In this document: piece by piece, positions 9,606-19,390 of the stretch
Layout of the letters: every line of letters starts with the position of its first letter
Numbering within the stretch: position 1 is the first letter of the stretch
Assembly (NCBI GenBank): GCA_903870145.1
Contig: CAIQBO010000021.1
Coordinates: 1 to 64,000, forward strand
Direction of reading: 5' to 3'
DNA length: 64,000 nucleotides
Source of the DNA: an uncultured Burkholderiales bacterium
GTDB taxonomy: Bacteria > Pseudomonadota > Gammaproteobacteria > Burkholderiales > Burkholderiaceae_C
Program-made: the position numbers and the translations under genes
Notes under the pieces: model-generated
What the model saw: the letters and a program-made list of their open reading frames with translations, nothing else
Databases searched by the model: none
What the model was told of the DNA's origin: nothing

Positions 9606-10534
9606 AATCCCTAGTCATTGCCGAACACGACAACGCCAGTATCAAAGGCGCGACCCTGAACACCGTCACAGCCGCGCTGGCTTGCGGCGCTGAAGTGCAT
9701 GTGCTTGTGGCAGGGCACAACGCGGGCGCTGCAGCGCAAGCGGCCGCGCAAATTGCCGGTGTGAGCAAAGTCATCCACGCAGACTCTGAAATTTTTGCGC
9801 ACGCTTTGGCCGAAAACATGACGGCGCAAGTCGTGGTTTTGGCTCCTGCCTACAGCCACATTTTGTTTCCAGCAACAGCCGGCGGCAAAAATGTAGCGCC
9901 TCGCGTTGCCGCCAAATTGGACATGAGCCAATTGAGCGATGTCACCTTGGTGATCTCGCCCGATACCTTTGAGCGCCCCATTTATGCCGGCAACGCCATT
10001 GCCACTGTGCAAAGCAAAGATGCCATCAAAGTGCTCACGGTTCGCACCACCGGTTTTGATGCGGCCCCTGCCTCTGGCGGCAGTGCAACGGTGGAGTCTG
10101 TGACGCCTGTGGCCGACAGCGGCAAGAGCAGTTTCAATCGCAGCGAGATTGCTAAAAACGATCGGCCCGAGTTGACTGCTGCCAAAATCATTGTCTCGGG
10201 CGGACGGGCCTTGGGCAGTGCTGAAAAATTTGCCGAAGTCATCACCCCATTGGCCGACAAACTTGGCGCCGCCATGGGCGCAAGCCGCGCCGCGGTGGAC
10301 GCAGGTTACGCCCCCAACGATTGGCAAGTGGGCCAGACCGGCAAGATCGTGGCGCCGCAGTTGTACGTGGCCTGCGGCATCTCGGGCGCGATTCAGCACT
10401 TGGCCGGCATGAAAGACAGCAAGGTCATCGTGGCGATCAACAAAGACCCTGAAGCACCCATTTTCAGCGTAGCTGATTTTGGCTTAGAAGCTGACTTGTT
10501 TGTAGCGGTACCGGAGTTGGTCAACGCACTTTGA
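9602..10534 (+). CDS. etfA: Electron transfer flavoprotein alpha subunit
   Basis: Overlaps the etfB stop; [86 protein letters not shown]. Confidence 0.97.
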   Translation: MKSLVIAEHDNASIKGATLNTVTAALACGAEVHVLVAGHNAGAAAQAAAQIAGVSKVIHADSEIFAHALAENMTAQVVVLAPAYSHILFPATAGGKNVAPRVAAKLDMSQLSDVTLVISPDTFERPIYAGNAIATVQSKDAIKVLTVRTTGFDAAPASGGSATVESVTPVADSGKSSFNRSEIAKNDRPELTAAKIIVSGGRALGSAEKFAEVITPLADKLGAAMGASRAAVDAGYAPNDWQVGQTGKIVAPQLYVACGISGAIQHLAGMKDSKVIVAINKDPEAPIFSVADFGLEADLFVAVPELVNAL

Positions 10535-10557
10535 ACGCCTGAGCACTGGAGAATTTC

Positions 10558-12357
10558 ATGAGTTACGTAGCCCCGCTTAAAGACATGCTTTTCAACATCG
10601 AGCACTTGGCACGCATTGACCAAGTCGCTCAGATGCCGGGGTTTGAAGACGCAGGACTTGATACGGCGCAAGCTGTACTTGAGGAATGCGCCAAATTTAA
10701 TCAAGACGTGGTTGCGCCTTTGAATTGGGAGGGTGATAAAAACCCTTCAGCCTTTGCCAACGGGCAAGTCAAAACCACGCCCGGTTTCAAAGAAGCTTTC
10801 AAGCAATATGCAGATGCGGGTTGGCAAGGTTTGCAGCACCCTTCTAATTTTGGCGGCCAAGGCTTGCCCAAAACCATTGGCGCGGCGTGCGGGGAAATGC
10901 TCAATTCTGCCAACATGAGTTTTGCGTTGTGCCCTTTGTTGACGGACGGCGCCATCGAAGCCATGTTGACTGCAGCTTCCGATGAGCTGAACAACACCTA
11001 CCTTGAAAAACTCATTTCAGGGCAGTGGACAGGCACCATGAACCTGACCGAGCCCCAAGCCGGCTCAGATTTGGCGATGGTGCGCACGCGTGCAGAGCCT
11101 TTGCCAGACGGCACGTTCAAAATTTTTGGGACCAAAATTTTCATCACTTACGGTGAGCACGACATGGCCGAGAACATCGTGCACATGGTGTTGGCACGGG
11201 TGCAAGGCGCGCCTGAAGGCGTCAAGGGCATCAGCTTATTTTTGGTTCCTAAATACATGGTCAATCCAGATGGCAGTTTGGGCGCGCGCAACGACGTGCA
11301 CTGCGTCAGCATTGAACACAAAATGGGCATCAAGGCCAGCCCGACCGCTGTGCTGCAATATGGCGACCACGGCGGCGCCATCGGCCAATTGATCGGCCAA
11401 GAAAATCGCGGCTTAGAGTACATGTTCATCATGATGAATGCGGCCCGCTATGCGGTGGGCGTTCAAGGTGTTGCGATCGCTGAGCGGGCCTACCAAAAGG
11501 CTGTCAATTACGCCAAAGACCGCGTGCAAAGCAGGCCTGTAGACGGCAGCATGCACACCTCGGCTCCGATCATTCACCACCCCGACGTCAAGCGCATGCT
11601 GATGACCATGCGGGCCAGCACCGAAGGCTGCCGTGCCTTGGCCACGGTGGCTGCGGCCGCCTTCGATGCGGCGCACCACCACAGTGATGCCGATGTGCGA
11701 AAACAAAACGCCAGTTTTTATGAATTCATGGTGCCCTTGGTCAAAGGCTTTAGCACCGAGATGAGTTTGGAAGTCACCTCGCTTGGCGTGCAAGTGCATG
11801 GCGGCATGGGCTTCATTGAAGAGACGGGTGCCGCGCAGTACTACCGTGACGCCAAAATTTTAACCATCTACGAAGGTACCACAGCCATCCAGGCCAATGA
11901 TTTGGTGGGCCGCAAAACCTCGCGGGATGGTGGTCAAACGGCCAAGGCCTTGGCCGCTCAAGTTGAGCACACTGAGGCCGAGCTGCTGCGCTCAGACAAT
12001 GCCGACGCCAAAGCCGTAGGCGCCAGACTCAAAGCCGCGCGCCAAGCCTTTTTAGACGTGGTGGATTTTGTTTCTGGCCATGCCAAAACGCAGCCCAACG
12101 ATGTGTATGCGGGCAGCGTGCCCTACCTGATGCTGACCGGCAACTTGATGGCAGGTTGGCAAATGGGCCGTGCTTTGTTGGTGGCTTTGGACTTGCGCCA
12201 AGGCGACACAACGGGCGCAGACGCGGCCTTCATGGATGCGAAAATCATCACCGCACGCTTTTATGCCGACCATATTTTGAGCCGCGCTCCAGGCGTGCGC
12301 GACAGCATTGTGGACGGCGCACACAGCGTGACCGCCTTGACCATCGAAGCCTTTTAA
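10558..12357 (+). CDS. Acyl-CoA dehydrogenase (large, ~600 aa, DmdC-like family)
   Basis: MNLTEPQAGSDLAMVRTRAEP; VQVHGGMGFIEETGAAQYYRDAKILTIYEGTTAIQANDLVGRK. Confidence 0.93.
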   Translation: MSYVAPLKDMLFNIEHLARIDQVAQMPGFEDAGLDTAQAVLEECAKFNQDVVAPLNWEGDKNPSAFANGQVKTTPGFKEAFKQYADAGWQGLQHPSNFGGQGLPKTIGAACGEMLNSANMSFALCPLLTDGAIEAMLTAASDELNNTYLEKLISGQWTGTMNLTEPQAGSDLAMVRTRAEPLPDGTFKIFGTKIFITYGEHDMAENIVHMVLARVQGAPEGVKGISLFLVPKYMVNPDGSLGARNDVHCVSIEHKMGIKASPTAVLQYGDHGGAIGQLIGQENRGLEYMFIMMNAARYAVGVQGVAIAERAYQKAVNYAKDRVQSRPVDGSMHTSAPIIHHPDVKRMLMTMRASTEGCRALATVAAAAFDAAHHHSDADVRKQNASFYEFMVPLVKGFSTEMSLEVTSLGVQVHGGMGFIEETGAAQYYRDAKILTIYEGTTAIQANDLVGRKTSRDGGQTAKALAAQVEHTEAELLRSDNADAKAVGARLKAARQAFLDVVDFVSGHAKTQPNDVYAGSVPYLMLTGNLMAGWQMGRALLVALDLRQGDTTGADAAFMDAKIITARFYADHILSRAPGVRDSIVDGAHSVTALTIEAF

Positions 12358-12373
12358 ACCCTCTGGAGACAGC

Positions 12374-13327
12374 ATGTCTAAATTGCCCGCCGTCTTGGCG
12401 AATTTGCCTTTCCCGGTGATTGCTTCGCCCTTGTTCATCATCAGCAACCCCAAGTTGGTGATTGAGCAGTGCAAAGCCGGTGTGGTGGGTTGCATGCCGG
12501 CCTTGAATGCACGTCCTGCTGAGCAGTTGGAAGAGTGGTTGATCGAGATCACTGAAACTTTGGCCGCATACAACGCAGCGCACCCTGATGCGCCTGCTGC
12601 GCCTTTTGCCATCAACCAAATTGTGCACAAGAGCAATGACCGCTTGATACACGACATGGCCATGTGTGTGAAATACAAGGTGCCGATCATCATCACCTCC
12701 TTGGGTGCGCGTGAAGAAATCAATCAAGCAGCCCACAGTTATGGGGGTGTGGTGTTGCACGACATCATCAACAACAAATTTGCCCACAAAGCCATTGAAA
12801 AAGGTGCCGACGGTTTGATCGCTGTGGCCACTGGAGCGGGCGGTCATGCGGGCGTGAAAAGCCCCTTTGCGTTGATCCAAGAAATTCGCGAGTGGTTTGA
12901 TGGCCCGGTTGCTTTGTCTGGCTCCATAGCCACAGGTGATGCTGTGCTGGCGGCTCAAGCCATGGGCGCAGACTTTGCCTACATTGGTTCGGCCTTCATC
13001 GCCACCCACGAAGCACGTGCTGCCGAGGACTACAAGCAAGCCATCGTCGATGGCAATTCCGACGACATCGTGTACAGCAATTTGTTCACTGGTGTGCATG
13101 GAAATTACTTGGCCCCTTCTATTCGAAAGGCGGGCCTGGACCCAGACAACCTGCCCATCTCTGACCCTTCAACCATGAATTTTGGCGGGGATGCGAAGAA
13201 GGCATGGAAAGACATTTGGGGCTGCGGCCAAGGCATTGGTGCTGTGCATGCTGTGGTGAGCACGGCTGAACTGGTGGCCAAGCTCAAACGTGAATACGCA
13301 GCAGCCAAAGCGCGCTTGAGCTTGTAA
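12374..13327 (+). CDS. Nitronate monooxygenase / 2-nitropropane dioxygenase family flavoprotein
   Basis: FPVIASPLFIISNPKLVIEQCKAGVVGCMPALNAR; LIAVATGAGGHAGVKSPFALIQEIREWFDGPVALSGSIATGDAVLAAQAMGADFAYIGSAFIAT. Confidence 0.9.
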   Translation: MSKLPAVLANLPFPVIASPLFIISNPKLVIEQCKAGVVGCMPALNARPAEQLEEWLIEITETLAAYNAAHPDAPAAPFAINQIVHKSNDRLIHDMAMCVKYKVPIIITSLGAREEINQAAHSYGGVVLHDIINNKFAHKAIEKGADGLIAVATGAGGHAGVKSPFALIQEIREWFDGPVALSGSIATGDAVLAAQAMGADFAYIGSAFIATHEARAAEDYKQAIVDGNSDDIVYSNLFTGVHGNYLAPSIRKAGLDPDNLPISDPSTMNFGGDAKKAWKDIWGCGQGIGAVHAVVSTAELVAKLKREYAAAKARLSL

Positions 13328-13333
13328 CGGCGC

Positions 13334-14431
13334 ATGTCTGAGCGCTCGGGGGGCATTGACCTTCTCAAAGCTCTGGCCTGTGTGCTGATGGTGGGGCACC
13401 ACTTGGCCAACTACAGCCCCATGGCCGATGTGAGTGCTGCATGGATGCCGCAGTTCATTGCTTTTTTATACAACGATGGCCGCATGGCTGTTCAGATTTT
13501 TCTCGTTGCTGCAGGTTATTTAACCGCCTGCGCATGGTTGCCTTTGCTGGCGCAATCCAAATTTTCTATTTGGCCGAAAGTGCGCGCAAGGTACTTGCGA
13601 TTGTCTATTCCATTGTTTGCAGCATTGGCCTGCACAGTCTTGATCACGGCATGGGTGCGGCCTTACTTTGAACCACTCGATTTATCGGATCCACCAGAAT
13701 TTTCGCAGGTGCTTGCCCATCTTTTTTTACTGCAAGATTTGACGTGGATCCCCGCCCTGTCTGCTGGCATTTGGTACGTGGCCATTGATTTTCAATTGTT
13801 TCTGATGGCGCTAGCGAGTGCGGTTGCAGCCCATTGGTGGCACATCCAACGAGGGTCACGCGATGTGGTGCGAACTGTTACATGGGTCTGGTTGGGCTTG
13901 ACTTGCGTCTCTTTGTTTTATTGGAACCGTCAGCCCCTGCACGACAACTGGGGTGGCTATTTTTTCAATGCTTATGGCTTGGGTTTGTGTGTGGCATCGT
14001 GCAAGCGTGCGGGGTTGAAGCTGCCAGTTTGGGCGCTGGTGTTGGGGCTTGGCTTGTTGGCCTGGAGCTTGGAGCCGCGCGAGCGTTTGGGTGTGGCTGT
14101 GGCTACCGCTTTGCTGCTGTCGTGGCCTGCATTCCTGAAATTCGATGCAGTGTCACTTCCCAAATGGGTCACATGGCTTTCCAAAATTTCTTATTCGGTT
14201 TTTTTAATTCACTATGGTGTGAGTTTGATCGTGAGCGCAGTGGTGTTCAATTTTTGGCCAGAGCAAATGGAGGCGAACTTGGCTGGCATGCTGGTCTCGC
14301 TGGGCTTGTCGATTGCAGCGGGCGCTTTGCTGTTCGATCAAGTGGAAAAGCCATCTGCCACACCGCGCAGAGCCTTGCAATGGGCCGTCACTTTTGTGGC
14401 TGCCTGCACTGCAGTTAAGCTGCTATCTTAA
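13334..14431 (+). CDS. Acyltransferase family 3 (OafA/YrhL-like) membrane protein
   Basis: GGIDLLKALACVLMVGHHLANYSP; polytopic; MAVQIFLVAAGYLTA. Confidence 0.82.
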   Translation: MSERSGGIDLLKALACVLMVGHHLANYSPMADVSAAWMPQFIAFLYNDGRMAVQIFLVAAGYLTACAWLPLLAQSKFSIWPKVRARYLRLSIPLFAALACTVLITAWVRPYFEPLDLSDPPEFSQVLAHLFLLQDLTWIPALSAGIWYVAIDFQLFLMALASAVAAHWWHIQRGSRDVVRTVTWVWLGLTCVSLFYWNRQPLHDNWGGYFFNAYGLGLCVASCKRAGLKLPVWALVLGLGLLAWSLEPRERLGVAVATALLLSWPAFLKFDAVSLPKWVTWLSKISYSVFLIHYGVSLIVSAVVFNFWPEQMEANLAGMLVSLGLSIAAGALLFDQVEKPSATPRRALQWAVTFVAACTAVKLLS

Positions 14432-17009
14432 TTGCAGAGGCCTGAGAGGCGTTGACCTGCTGTGCAATGTAGGCCAGCGAAGCTTCCACTTGGTCCACCA
14501 AGATCAGGCACAAGTCGCCTGACGATAAGCGCGCCAAGGCGGTGTCAATGGCGATGAATTCACCATGAATTTCTTGCACATGCTGCGTGCGCGTGGCGCC
14601 ATTCAAACCTTGACGCAAGAGTTGCATGACTTCGCCGTCGCTGCGCCCGCGTTGGCAGGCGTCTTCGTAGAGCAAAACCTCATCGAATGCGGCGCCTAAT
14701 ATGTGAGTCTGATCGCGAATGTCTTGGTCGCGCCGGTCGCCCGCGCCGCTGATCACCACCACCCGTTTGTTGGCGGGAATGTTGCCTACAGCTTGAACCA
14801 AAGCTTGAATGGCATCAGGGTTGTGGCCGTAGTCTGCAATCAAGGTGGCGCCGCAGTAATTAAATACATTGAAGCGCCCTGGTACGCCTTGAATGTCGCT
14901 GATGAAGGTGGACAAGCCCACGGCAATGGTCTCCCAAGGCACGTTGACAGCCCATGCTGCAGCCACTGAAGCCAATACATTTTCAGTTTGAAAATCGATT
15001 TGCCCATTGCGCGTGATCGGCACCTCGCTCAAGGGTATGCGAAAAATTTTCTTGCCCTGCTGCGCCACCAGGTGGCCATTTTCTGTGTAGACCACACGCT
15101 TGCCTTGTGCGCGGTGTGTGGCTAAAACAGAGTGGTGTGGGTCCAGCGCAAAGAAAGTCACTTGGCCTGGGCACAACTTGGCCATCATGGCCACAGCAGG
15201 GTCGGCGGCGTTCAAGACGGCCATGCCATCGCTTGCCACATTCAAGACCACCACGCGCTTGAGCACAGACAAGTCTTCCAGTGTGGTGATGTAGTTCAGG
15301 CCCAAGTGGTCACCCGAGCCCAGGTTGGTGACTACAGCGACTTGGCAGCGGTCAAAGGCCAGTCCTTCACGTAGCATCCCGCCGCGTGCGGTCTCAAAGA
15401 CGGCAGCATCGACATCAGGGTGCATCAGCACATTGCGTGCGCTTTTAGGACCGCTGCAGTCGCCGTCGTCAATTTGGCGGCCATTGACAAAAACACCGTC
15501 GGTATTGGTCATGCCCACGCGCAGTTTATGGGCCTTGAGCAAGTGCGCCGTCAAACGCACGGTGGTGGTTTTTCCATTGGTGCCTGTCACGGAAATCACG
15601 GGAATGCGGCCGTCCTCGCCCTTGGGGTACATCTGGTCAATGATGGCTTTGCCAACGGCGCGGCCTTTGCCAAACGAGGGGCTGATGTGCATGCGAAGTC
15701 CGGGTGCCGCGTTGACTTCCACCACGCCGCCGTTTTGTTCTTCCAAGGGGCGTAGTACCGATTCGCAGACCACGTCGACGCCGCAAATATCAACGCCCAC
15801 CATTTGGGCAGCGGCCACAACGCGCGCAGCAACTTCGGCATGCACATCGTCGGTGACGTCGGTGGCAGTGCCGCCAGTAGACAGGTTGGCATTGTTGCGC
15901 AAGACCACACGTCGGCCTTTTTCTGGCACAGCATCAGGGTCAAGGTCTTGCAGCTTCAAGCAGCCAACGGCGATGGCGTCAAATTTAATTTTACTCAGTG
16001 AAGTGGCGTGACCATCACCGCGGCGCGGATCAGCGTTGACTTTGGCCACCAACTCGCGCACGCTCAATGCGCCGTCGCCCACGACCAGAGGTGGTTCACG
16101 CCGCGCTGCTGCAACCAGTTGATTGCCCACCACCAAGAGGCGGTAGTCACTGCCGGGTAGAAACTTCTCTACCATCACCTCGCCGAAGTGCGCTGCCGAT
16201 TCGTAGGCTTGGTTGAACACGTCGCGCTGAACAATGTTCACAGTGACGCCTTTGCCTTGGTTGCCATCTTGCGGTTTGAGTACCACCGGCAAGCCAATGC
16301 TTTGGGCAATGAGCCAAGCGTCTTCTAAATCTTTGGCCGGCCTGCCCATGGGCACGGGCACACCAGCGGCCAAGAGCAAGGACTTGGTTAAATCTTTGTC
16401 TTGCGCAATGGCTTCGGCAATGGCGCTGGTGCTGTCGGTCTCTGCGGCCTGAATGCGCCGCTGTTTGCAGCCCCATCCAAACTGCACCATGCTGCCTTCG
16501 GTCAATCGACGGTAGGGGATGCCTCTGGCCACAGCGGCGTCCACGATGGCACCAGTGGATGGGCCCAAGCGCACGTCTTCGTCCAAGCTGCGCAACTCGT
16601 CCAAGGCTTGGTTCAGATCAAAGGCTTCCTGATTTTGCGCGGCCAAGCACAACTTTTGTGCCCATGACAAGGCCAAGCGGCCCACGGCTTCTTCGGTGTA
16701 CTGCACCACCACCTGGTACACACCAGGCTCTTGGGTGGCCGTGGTGCGGCTGAAGGTAACCGGGCAACCGGCCTGCGCCTGCAAGCCCAAAGTGATTTTT
16801 TCCAAGGCATGGGCCATGCTGGCCGGATCCCCTGGGCGAGTGCCTTCTAATGCGCTGACTGCTGGGAAAATTCTGCGCAATTGTTTTTCAAATTGACTGC
16901 CGGTGGGCAAGGCGCATTCTTCGGGTGTGCACGTGAGAATGGCCTCGATGCAGGTATGACGGCTCCATAAGTTGGGACCTCTCAAAACACGAATTCGTGA
17001 AACTTCCAT
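14415..17009 (-). CDS. cphA: Cyanophycin synthetase, full-length with ATP-grasp and Mur-ligase modules
   Basis: 864 aa: VLRGPNLWSRHTCIEAIL N-terminus; ATP-grasp VVLKPQDGNQGKGVTVNI; Mur P-loop ISVTGTNGKTTTVRL; C-terminal Mur domain LIADYGHNPDAIQALV. Confidence 0.93.
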   Translation of the reverse strand: MEVSRIRVLRGPNLWSRHTCIEAILTCTPEECALPTGSQFEKQLRRIFPAVSALEGTRPGDPASMAHALEKITLGLQAQAGCPVTFSRTTATQEPGVYQVVVQYTEEAVGRLALSWAQKLCLAAQNQEAFDLNQALDELRSLDEDVRLGPSTGAIVDAAVARGIPYRRLTEGSMVQFGWGCKQRRIQAAETDSTSAIAEAIAQDKDLTKSLLLAAGVPVPMGRPAKDLEDAWLIAQSIGLPVVLKPQDGNQGKGVTVNIVQRDVFNQAYESAAHFGEVMVEKFLPGSDYRLLVVGNQLVAAARREPPLVVGDGALSVRELVAKVNADPRRGDGHATSLSKIKFDAIAVGCLKLQDLDPDAVPEKGRRVVLRNNANLSTGGTATDVTDDVHAEVAARVVAAAQMVGVDICGVDVVCESVLRPLEEQNGGVVEVNAAPGLRMHISPSFGKGRAVGKAIIDQMYPKGEDGRIPVISVTGTNGKTTTVRLTAHLLKAHKLRVGMTNTDGVFVNGRQIDDGDCSGPKSARNVLMHPDVDAAVFETARGGMLREGLAFDRCQVAVVTNLGSGDHLGLNYITTLEDLSVLKRVVVLNVASDGMAVLNAADPAVAMMAKLCPGQVTFFALDPHHSVLATHRAQGKRVVYTENGHLVAQQGKKIFRIPLSEVPITRNGQIDFQTENVLASVAAAWAVNVPWETIAVGLSTFISDIQGVPGRFNVFNYCGATLIADYGHNPDAIQALVQAVGNIPANKRVVVISGAGDRRDQDIRDQTHILGAAFDEVLLYEDACQRGRSDGEVMQLLRQGLNGATRTQHVQEIHGEFIAIDTALARLSSGDLCLILVDQVEASLAYIAQQVNASQASAIKIAA

Positions 17010-17044
17010 GAGCAGCTTATCCTGATGTCAGTTCGGGGCGCGCC

Positions 17045-19222
17045 TCAATGCGATGCAGGACTTTGGCCAAAACTTTTGGTGCCCGCACGGATCAAGTCAA
17101 AGGGTATGCCCAAGGCCCAAGCTGCAGCGGCGGCGGCCATCACTTCATTGCACTTGAGGATTTGATTGCGGAAAAACTTGTCAATGGCGGGCAACTGCCG
17201 GTTCAGCACATCGACTTCGTTAGCGCCCTGGGCCAAGATCAAATGACCCTTGCGCCAGAACACAACGCGGCCGTCTTCTGCACGGTGTTTGATTAAATGG
17301 GGGTTGGCTTCTGAAGTGGCAAAGAAAATGACTTCGCCGTCGCAGTAGCTTGCCAAGGCGGCTACTGCGTCGTCTTCTGCATTTAAGACTGCAATGCCAT
17401 CGGGCAGAACCACATCTACTTGTGTGCGCGCGACATTGGGCATTTGCGCGTCGCTTTGGATGTACAGGTCTTGCAAGCCTTCGGCTTTGGGCATGGAGGT
17501 GACGACGCCAACATGGCAGCGGTCGTAGGGCAGGCCTTCAGTCAAGACTTGTCGGGCGGTGGTTTCAAACACAGCGGCTTCAACGGCGCGATTGATCAGC
17601 AAGCGCTGAGCCGTTTCCCAGACCATGCCATCGTGATCTTGTAAACAGCGCTGGCCCACATACAAGCCCTTGGCCGAGGACAAGCCCGTGCGCAGGCCTT
17701 GCAAATGGAGCAGCCAGCCAATCAAATGGCTGGTGCCAGTGGTGTCTTCTTGCCCAAGCAGGCCAACCACTGGAATGCGGGAGTTGCTGCCATCTTCAAA
17801 CAAGTGGTTGGTAATGGCTTGTCCGACAGGGCGGGCCGGGCCAGAGGCTGGCTTTAAATGCATCAAGAGGCCTGGGCCTGCATTGACTTCCACAATGGCG
17901 GCGCCTTGCGCTTTCATGGGTTTGGAAATGTCTTGGGCCACCAAGTCAACCCCGGCAATGTCAAGGCCAACGATGCGGGCCGCCAAGGCGGCAAGTTCGG
18001 CCACATCGGGGTGCACCAAGTCCGTCACGTCCATGGCCATGTTGCCGGTGCGAACCACCACCACCGTGCAGCCTTTTTCGGGCACGCTTTGAAGCGTCAA
18101 GCCTTGGCGCTTTAACTCCAGCACGGATGTGGAGTAGTCGTTCATGTAAATAGGGTCAAGCGGGAAGTCTTCTGCTTCGCCGCGGCGGGGGTCTGAGTTG
18201 AGCTGGGTCTCAATCAGTTGGGCTATGGTGGAAGCGCCATCACCACACACGCTGGCAACCTCGCCTTTGTTGGCCGCCACCACTTTGCCGCCAACCACCA
18301 GCAAACGGTGTTCATCACCCAAAATATGGCGCTCTACCAAAACGTCACTGCCTTCGGCTTTGGCCAAGTCAAAGGCGGCCTCTACTTCGGCTTGGGTTCG
18401 CAGTTCGAGCGAAACGCCGCGAGAGTGATTGCCATCAACAGGTTTGACGCACACCGGCAGACCGATTTCTTGCGCTGCTTCCCAAGCCTCTTGCGGTGAA
18501 GCCACATTGCGCCCTTCGGGCACGGGCACGCCGCAGTTGGCGAGCAAACTTTTGGTCAGGTCTTTGTCTTTGGAGACGCCCTCGGCAATGGCGCTGGTTT
18601 GATCGGTCTCTGCTGTCCAAATGCGGCGCTGACTGGCGCCATGGCCGAGTTGAACCAAGTTGCCCTCGTTCAGGCGGATAGCCGGAATGCCGCGCTCGGC
18701 CGCAGCGGTGACGATGCAGGCGGTGCTGGGGCCAATGCACAAGCTGTCGACCATGTCGGTCAGCCGGACAATGAGTTTGGCCACGGGGTAGTCGCGCCCT
18801 TCGATGGCGGCCATGACCAAGTCGCGCGCTGCTTGCAAGGCGGCACGGCTGACAGCTTCATGGCGCGTGCGGATCACAACTTTGTAGATGCCCCGGGGCC
18901 CGGCTTCGCGGGCTTTGCCGAAACCGGTCTGCATGCCGGCACGGTTTTGCAGTTCCAAGGCCACGTGCTCCATGATGTGACCCGGCCAAGTGCCTTCCTC
19001 CAGGCGCTGCAAAAAACCACCCCGCTCGCCAACGCTGCAGCGGTGCTCCAACAAACCGGGCAAAAAGGCTTGTAAGCGCTGGTTAAAACCGGGCAGGGTG
19101 TTGGAGGGGCAGTCTTCCAGGGCGCCAATGTCGATCCAGGCTTCCATGACGGGGCGGTAGGTCCAAATATTGGGCCCGCGCAAATGCGTCATGCGCAGAA
19201 ATTGTATGTCTCTGGCACTCAT
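17045..19222 (-). CDS. Cyanophycin synthetase family protein with degenerate, C-terminally truncated Mur-ligase module (CphA'-like)
   Basis: ORF 17045..19471; likely start MSARDIQFLRMTHLRGPNIWTYRPVMEAWIDI at 19222 (725 aa). ATP-grasp VCVKPVDGNHSRGVSLEL intact; VVGLLGQEDTTGTSHL replaces GTNGKTT; no C-terminal Mur domain. Confidence 0.88.
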   Translation of the reverse strand: MSARDIQFLRMTHLRGPNIWTYRPVMEAWIDIGALEDCPSNTLPGFNQRLQAFLPGLLEHRCSVGERGGFLQRLEEGTWPGHIMEHVALELQNRAGMQTGFGKAREAGPRGIYKVVIRTRHEAVSRAALQAARDLVMAAIEGRDYPVAKLIVRLTDMVDSLCIGPSTACIVTAAAERGIPAIRLNEGNLVQLGHGASQRRIWTAETDQTSAIAEGVSKDKDLTKSLLANCGVPVPEGRNVASPQEAWEAAQEIGLPVCVKPVDGNHSRGVSLELRTQAEVEAAFDLAKAEGSDVLVERHILGDEHRLLVVGGKVVAANKGEVASVCGDGASTIAQLIETQLNSDPRRGEAEDFPLDPIYMNDYSTSVLELKRQGLTLQSVPEKGCTVVVVRTGNMAMDVTDLVHPDVAELAALAARIVGLDIAGVDLVAQDISKPMKAQGAAIVEVNAGPGLLMHLKPASGPARPVGQAITNHLFEDGSNSRIPVVGLLGQEDTTGTSHLIGWLLHLQGLRTGLSSAKGLYVGQRCLQDHDGMVWETAQRLLINRAVEAAVFETTARQVLTEGLPYDRCHVGVVTSMPKAEGLQDLYIQSDAQMPNVARTQVDVVLPDGIAVLNAEDDAVAALASYCDGEVIFFATSEANPHLIKHRAEDGRVVFWRKGHLILAQGANEVDVLNRQLPAIDKFFRNQILKCNEVMAAAAAAWALGIPFDLIRAGTKSFGQSPASH

Positions 19223-19357
19223 GGGCGCTTGGACGGGGGTAGGCAGGATGAGGGGCGATACAATGCCTTGGTGAGTGCGGCACTGGCAGAATTCTTCCGA
19301 TAAACAAGGTGCATGGGCTGTGTCCTGGCCGCTTCTTTTGCTGTTTTTCTTAGCCGC

Positions 19358-19369
19358 CAACACGTGTTG
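19358..19369. promoter_or_regulatory. 12-bp perfect palindrome CAACACGTGTTG in the cphA'/ABC divergent intergenic region
   Basis: Direct reading; 21 bp upstream of the ABC transporter ATG. Confidence 0.35.
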
Positions 19370-19390
19370 ACTCTTGTTGTTTGAACCTTT

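Noticed and set aside
9611-10399. 262-aa minus-strand ORF opposite etfA
   Set aside because: Shadow ORF; no motif and etfA is unambiguous.
12248-13099. 283-aa minus-strand ORF opposite the nitronate monooxygenase
   Set aside because: Shadow ORF of a clear coding gene; Gly/His/Arg-rich with no domain signature.
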